A stretch of 9,300 bases of DNA from Spirochaetota bacterium (lineage in GTDB: Bacteria; Spirochaetota; Spirochaetia; Treponematales; Breznakiellaceae), in NCBI GenBank assembly GCA_023398155.1, contig JAEWSV010000172.1, positions 1 to 9,300 of the forward strand. The letters are read 5' to 3'. Positions 6,645 to 9,300 of the stretch are shown piece by piece. A model generated the notes under the pieces. It had not been told where the DNA came from. It made no database searches and saw only the letters and a list, made by a program, of their open reading frames with translations. Numbering within the stretch: position 1 is the stretch's first letter; each line of letters opens with the position of its first letter. Made by a program: the position numbers and the translations under genes.

Positions 6645-6664
6645 ATAGACCCTTTTAGGGCTAT
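6645..6664 (+). promoter_or_regulatory. Leader hairpin of the pilus operon mRNA
   Basis: ATAG (6645-6648) and CCCT (6650-6653) pair with AGGG (6657-6660) and CTAT (6661-6664). This gives eight pairs with one bulged A and a TTT loop. It begins a few bases after the predicted transcript start and ends one base before the Shine-Dalgarno GGAGG (6666-6670). Position and size parallel the liv leader hairpin. A role in mRNA stability or translation is inferred. Confidence 0.45.
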
Positions 6665-6675
6665 TGGAGGTTTTT

Positions 6676-7173
6676 ATGAACGCAAAGTCGTATTACAAGG
6701 TCCTGGTCCTTTCGGCGCTCTTGGTCGGCGCGGCAATCCCCGGCTTCTCGGCCACGAACGGATCCCTCGTCCTCTCCGGCGTGGTTGCGCCGGTCACGTC
6801 CATCCTCGTCCAGCCCGATCCGAACGCGTCCAACCTGCCCATCGGCACGACGGTGAGCGGCCTCGCCATCGCCGCCGTGAACGAGCTTTCGAACAATAAA
6901 GCCGGCTACAAGGTCTCGCTGGCGAGCGCGAACGGCGGTACCCTCAAGGAGTCCGATACCTCCGAGGTCGGCCTTCAGGACTCCCTGGCCTACAGCCTGA
7001 CCTACGACGGCAATCCCGTCACCTTCGTCAACGGTTCCGCCGTCATCAGCAACTCGGACAAGAGGACCTCGGCCGTGGGAGCCACGAAGACCCTCGCGAT
7101 TTCCTTCGCCTCCGAGTTCCTGAATGCCGATACCTATACCGACGTCCTGACGTTCACGATCGCCGCGAATTGA
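6676..7173 (+). CDS. Secreted pilin-like subunit of a chaperone-usher pilus
   Basis: Probable major structural subunit, exported by Sec and polymerised through the chaperone and usher encoded next. The 165-residue precursor has a clear signal peptide (MNAKSYYK, hydrophobic core, predicted cut after 'GFSA' near residue 26). The mature part is rich in alternating hydrophobic beta strands. It opens with 'GSLVLSGVVAPVTSILV', a plausible donor strand, and ends with 'YTDVLTFTIAAN', the terminal strand pattern seen in spore-coat-U-like and related pilins. Size fits a single pilin domain. There is no cysteine anywhere, so the fold lacks the disulfide common in pilins. The ATG at 6676 is chosen because GGAGG lies five bases upstream and it begins the signal peptide; a TTG at 6664 would precede the Shine-Dalgarno. 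Exact pilin family is uncertain from sequence alone. Confidence 0.75.
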   Translation: MNAKSYYKVLVLSALLVGAAIPGFSATNGSLVLSGVVAPVTSILVQPDPNASNLPIGTTVSGLAIAAVNELSNNKAGYKVSLASANGGTLKESDTSEVGLQDSLAYSLTYDGNPVTFVNGSAVISNSDKRTSAVGATKTLAISFASEFLNADTYTDVLTFTIAAN

Positions 7174-7190
7174 GAAAAAAGGAGCGTGCC

Positions 7191-7928
7191 ATGGAAGGGA
7201 AGGCGCTGCGCGGATTGCTCGTTTCGATGTTGGTCACGCTCGCATCGGTCGATATCGGCGCCTTCACCATGGAACCTATGATGGCACTCCTCATCCCCTC
7301 GGGGACGGGGAGCATCGCCACGTTCAGGATCAAGAACGAGGGCGCCGACCGCGTCGCCGTACGGTTCCGCGTGGTCACCAGAGGCGTCGATTCCGAAGGA
7401 CAAGAAACGAACGAAAGCGTCGACGGCCTGTTCGTCGTCTACCCCTCCCGGCTCCTGGTCGAGGCCGGCGGCACCGGCACCGTGAAGGTGCAGTGGAAGG
7501 GAATCGCACAACCCGATTTCGAAAAAAGCTATCGATTCATCGCCGAACAGGTTCCGATAGATTCCGCGGCAGCGCGGAGCGGAACTTCGGGCTTCAAGAT
7601 CATGTTCCGCTATATCGCCTCCCTCTACGTGGGCGACGCGGCCTTCGCCTGCGATCTGGTCCCGACGGTGACCGGGGCGCTCGGAGAGAACGGAGAGCCC
7701 GGGTACGCCGTCGAAATACGCAACGCGGGGAAGCGCCACGTGGTCGCGACGGACGTCCGCATCGAATTAGGCGAGGATGGCCTCCAACAGCTATCGAGCG
7801 AGGAACTCGGATCCCTGTCGGGAGCGAATTATCTGCCGCTCACGAGCCGGAAAGCCTTCGTCCCGCGACCGGAAGCTACCGTTGGAACGACCTATGCGGC
7901 TAAAATCATCTACGAGAAAGCCTATTAA
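7191..7928 (+). CDS. Periplasmic pilus assembly chaperone (PapD-like, probably archaic type)
   Basis: This protein should bind unfolded pilin subunits in the periplasm, complete their fold by donor-strand complementation and bring them to the usher. The 245-residue precursor has a signal peptide ending near 'DIGA' (21-24). Domain 1 then has 'FTMEPMMALLIPSGTGSIATFRIKNEG' features of an immunoglobulin-like strand pair, 'VVYPSRLLVEAGG' (82-94), 'YRFIAEQVPI' (114-123) and the G1-like strand 'FKIMFRYIASLYV' (135-147). Domain 2 contains 'YAVEIRNAGKRHV'. R87 and K136 are candidates for the basic pair that anchors the subunit's C-terminus; the first strand has no arginine where classical PapD has one, which favours the archaic/alternative branch. 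The start at 7191 follows AAAAGGAG (7177-7184). Overlaps the usher gene by 35 bases. Confidence 0.85.
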   Translation: MEGKALRGLLVSMLVTLASVDIGAFTMEPMMALLIPSGTGSIATFRIKNEGADRVAVRFRVVTRGVDSEGQETNESVDGLFVVYPSRLLVEAGGTGTVKVQWKGIAQPDFEKSYRFIAEQVPIDSAAARSGTSGFKIMFRYIASLYVGDAAFACDLVPTVTGALGENGEPGYAVEIRNAGKRHVVATDVRIELGEDGLQQLSSEELGSLSGANYLPLTSRKAFVPRPEATVGTTYAAKIIYEKAY

Positions 7929-9300
7929 GCGACCGTTCCTGGGCATCGTAGTCCTCGCCGTCTGGATCTCGGTTCCGGCGCGGGTGAACGGCGATACGGC
8001 GCTCGTAGATCTCACCATGAACGGCGAGAGGCGCGGCCCCCTGGAATTGGAAGTGGATGCCGAAGGTCAGCCGTTCCTCTCTCCGGCCCTATTGCGGTCC
8101 ATACTGGACGGCTTCCTCCAGCCCTCCCTCCTCGACTCCGCCGCGGCGGAGGCCCACTACCTCACCGATAGCCGGCTCTCCGATCTCGGAATCAGGGTCT
8201 CCTACGACGCAGAAGCCCTCTCCCTCACGATCGATATAGAACCGTCTTCCATGCCGGTCCGGAAGATCGGCGTCGTCGCGTCGCCGCCTACCGGCTCGGG
8301 CGAGCGGGATATCCCGAACGACCCCTTCGCCGCGACGCTGGGCCTGAACGTCGGCTATGACTTCACGAACGGTTCGGATACCGATGGGGCCGGCTTTACG
8401 GACAACAGCCTGGACCTCGGCCTCAGTCCGACGCTCCGCGCGGTCGACGTGGTCGCGGAAAGTAACTTCATCCTGAATTACGGCACGGGCGGTAGCGATG
8501 CGGTACTCAACGCCGCCCAAATCATGAAGGATTTTCCGGAGATGGGTACCCGGCTCCGGGGCGGAATCGTTACCGTAGACGCGGAGTCCTTCCAGGCGAG
8601 CCAGCGCATGTACGGCGTCGCCTTCGGCAGGGAAGAGGGTTTCCCGGGATCGGCGAAAGAGCGCGCGGCCCTGGATGAGGAAATCCTTCTCCGCAGGCCG
8701 GCGGAGGTGATCGTCTACGTAAACGGAACGCCGACGAGACGACTGCGGCTAGAGTCGGGCAACTATCGATTCTCGGACCTCCCCCTCGCCACCGGCCTCA
8801 ACGACGTCAGCGTGGTCATCAATGAGCAGGGCGCGGAATCGCGAACGGTACGGATCGGCGTTCCCTTCGACGCGACGCTGCTCGCGCCCGGAAGAACGGA
8901 TTACGCCGTCTCCGTCGGATCGGTATCCCTCGATACTCCTCATCCGTACGGCGCCGCCCGGTTGGCCTTGGGCATCCGCCCGAGCGCCCAGGTCGGGGCG
9001 AACCTGGAAGCGGACGCGAACTCGGTCCTGGCGGGGGGCACCGCCCTGACGGCGACTCGATTCGGGACCTTCGGCCTTGAGGGCGCCGTATCCTCCGCGT
9101 ATTCTTCCGCCGTTGGACTCGAGACGCCTTCCTACGCGGTCCGTTCGTACTGGCGCTTTTCTCAGCCGCGCGATCGGTCTCTCCCGCTCTTGGGCGCGGC
9201 GGCGGATTACCGCTTCGCCGGTTTCGCGCCCCCGAACTTCCGGCCCGCAGACGAGGATTCCATGAACCTATCGGCCCAGATCAGCCAGAGCCTTCCGGGC
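7894..9300 (+). CDS. Outer-membrane usher of the chaperone-usher pathway (3' end outside window)
   Basis: Ushers form the outer-membrane pore that receives chaperone-subunit complexes and extrudes the pilus. The frame is open for 469 codons to the window edge without a stop. From the N-terminus there is a basic start and hydrophobic signal segment (about 14-33). The N-terminal periplasmic domain (about 35-125) has 'VDLTMNGERRGPLELEVD'. Barrel strands begin near 'LGLNVGYDF' (149-157). The plug-domain signature lies at 268-325: 'VIVYVNGTP', 'GNYRFSDLPLATGLNDVSVV', followed by 'VPFDATLLAPGRTDYAVSVG', very typical of the family. Family length is usually 750 or more residues, so roughly the remaining barrel and C-terminal domains lie beyond the window. 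The ATG at 7894 is preferred because it gives the basic signal-peptide start. It lies within the chaperone gene in another frame, so translation is probably coupled. Confidence 0.87.
   Translation, partial: MRLKSSTRKPIKRPFLGIVVLAVWISVPARVNGDTALVDLTMNGERRGPLELEVDAEGQPFLSPALLRSILDGFLQPSLLDSAAAEAHYLTDSRLSDLGIRVSYDAEALSLTIDIEPSSMPVRKIGVVASPPTGSGERDIPNDPFAATLGLNVGYDFTNGSDTDGAGFTDNSLDLGLSPTLRAVDVVAESNFILNYGTGGSDAVLNAAQIMKDFPEMGTRLRGGIVTVDAESFQASQRMYGVAFGREEGFPGSAKERAALDEEILLRRPAEVIVYVNGTPTRRLRLESGNYRFSDLPLATGLNDVSVVINEQGAESRTVRIGVPFDATLLAPGRTDYAVSVGSVSLDTPHPYGAARLALGIRPSAQVGANLEADANSVLAGGTALTATRFGTFGLEGAVSSAYSSAVGLETPSYAVRSYWRFSQPRDRSLPLLGAAADYRFAGFAPPNFRPADEDSMNLSAQISQSLPG

Noticed and set aside
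6664..6675. TTG start at 6664 for the pilin-like gene
   Set aside because: It would lie upstream of and include the Shine-Dalgarno GGAGG (6666-6670). ATG at 6676 has correct spacing and begins a proper signal peptide.
7170..7190. TTG start at 7170 for the chaperone gene
   Set aside because: It would place the Shine-Dalgarno AAAAGGAG inside the coding region. ATG at 7191 has six-base spacing and begins the signal peptide.
8057..8239. Short + strand frames within the usher region (8057-8239, 8822-9049, 9077-9265)
   Set aside because: They are Ser/Pro/Arg-rich off-frame readings of the continuous usher frame that runs from 7894 to the window end.
1..9300. Search for tRNA, rRNA, CRISPR arrays, insertion sequences and phage genes
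   Set aside because: No cloverleaf-like segment, regular repeat-spacer pattern, transposase motif or terminal inverted repeats were seen. All long frames are accounted for by transporter, regulator and pilus genes.

Overview
The window comes from a GC-rich diderm bacterium. An outer membrane is implied by the start of an outer-membrane usher gene (7894 to the end) and by a lipoprotein solute-binding protein. All genes are on the + strand and tightly packed. From memory, the binding protein looks like branched-chain amino acid receptors of Spirochaetota and some clostridia (for example the 'KIGVFEPLTG' start and 'FRVCFLDPFQG'). Combined with the outer-membrane usher, this makes a spirochaete-like host a reasonable but unproven guess.

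Region 1 (1-4853) is a complete high-affinity branched-chain-amino-acid-type ABC importer. The order is lipoprotein receptor (livK-like), permeases livH and livM, then ATPases livG and livF. A near-consensus sigma70 promoter (TTGACA, 17 bp, TATTAT) lies upstream, and the predicted transcript starts with a hairpin that runs into the Shine-Dalgarno sequence. livK and livH are separated by a very strong stem-loop (1312-1380), probably the device that keeps the receptor in excess over the membrane components. The other junctions are overlaps or gaps of a few bases, so livHMGF looks translationally coupled.

Region 2 (4854-6394) is a hairpin-rich gap followed by an NtrC-type response regulator: receiver, sigma54-interacting AAA+ domain with GAYTGA loop, and Fis-type HTH. 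No sensor kinase is visible.

Region 3 (6395-9300) is a 281-base, AT-richer regulatory gap and the first three genes of a chaperone-usher pilus operon: a small secreted pilin-like subunit, a periplasmic chaperone, and an usher cut by the window end. The gap contains a full-consensus sigma54 promoter (TTGGCACG-N4-TTGCT at 6615-6631). Upstream of it are two TGCAT/ATGCA inverted repeats whose centres are 73 bp apart, placed like enhancer sites for the regulator encoded next door. The simplest reading is a self-contained switch: phosphorylated regulator, two upstream sites, sigma54 promoter, pilus operon.

The most interesting extra signal is that the same TGCAT...ATGCA motif lies inside the core promoter of the amino-acid importer. 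This suggests, without proving it, that one regulator may link amino acid uptake to pilus production. Both operons also appear to start their mRNAs with a short hairpin abutting the ribosome-binding site.
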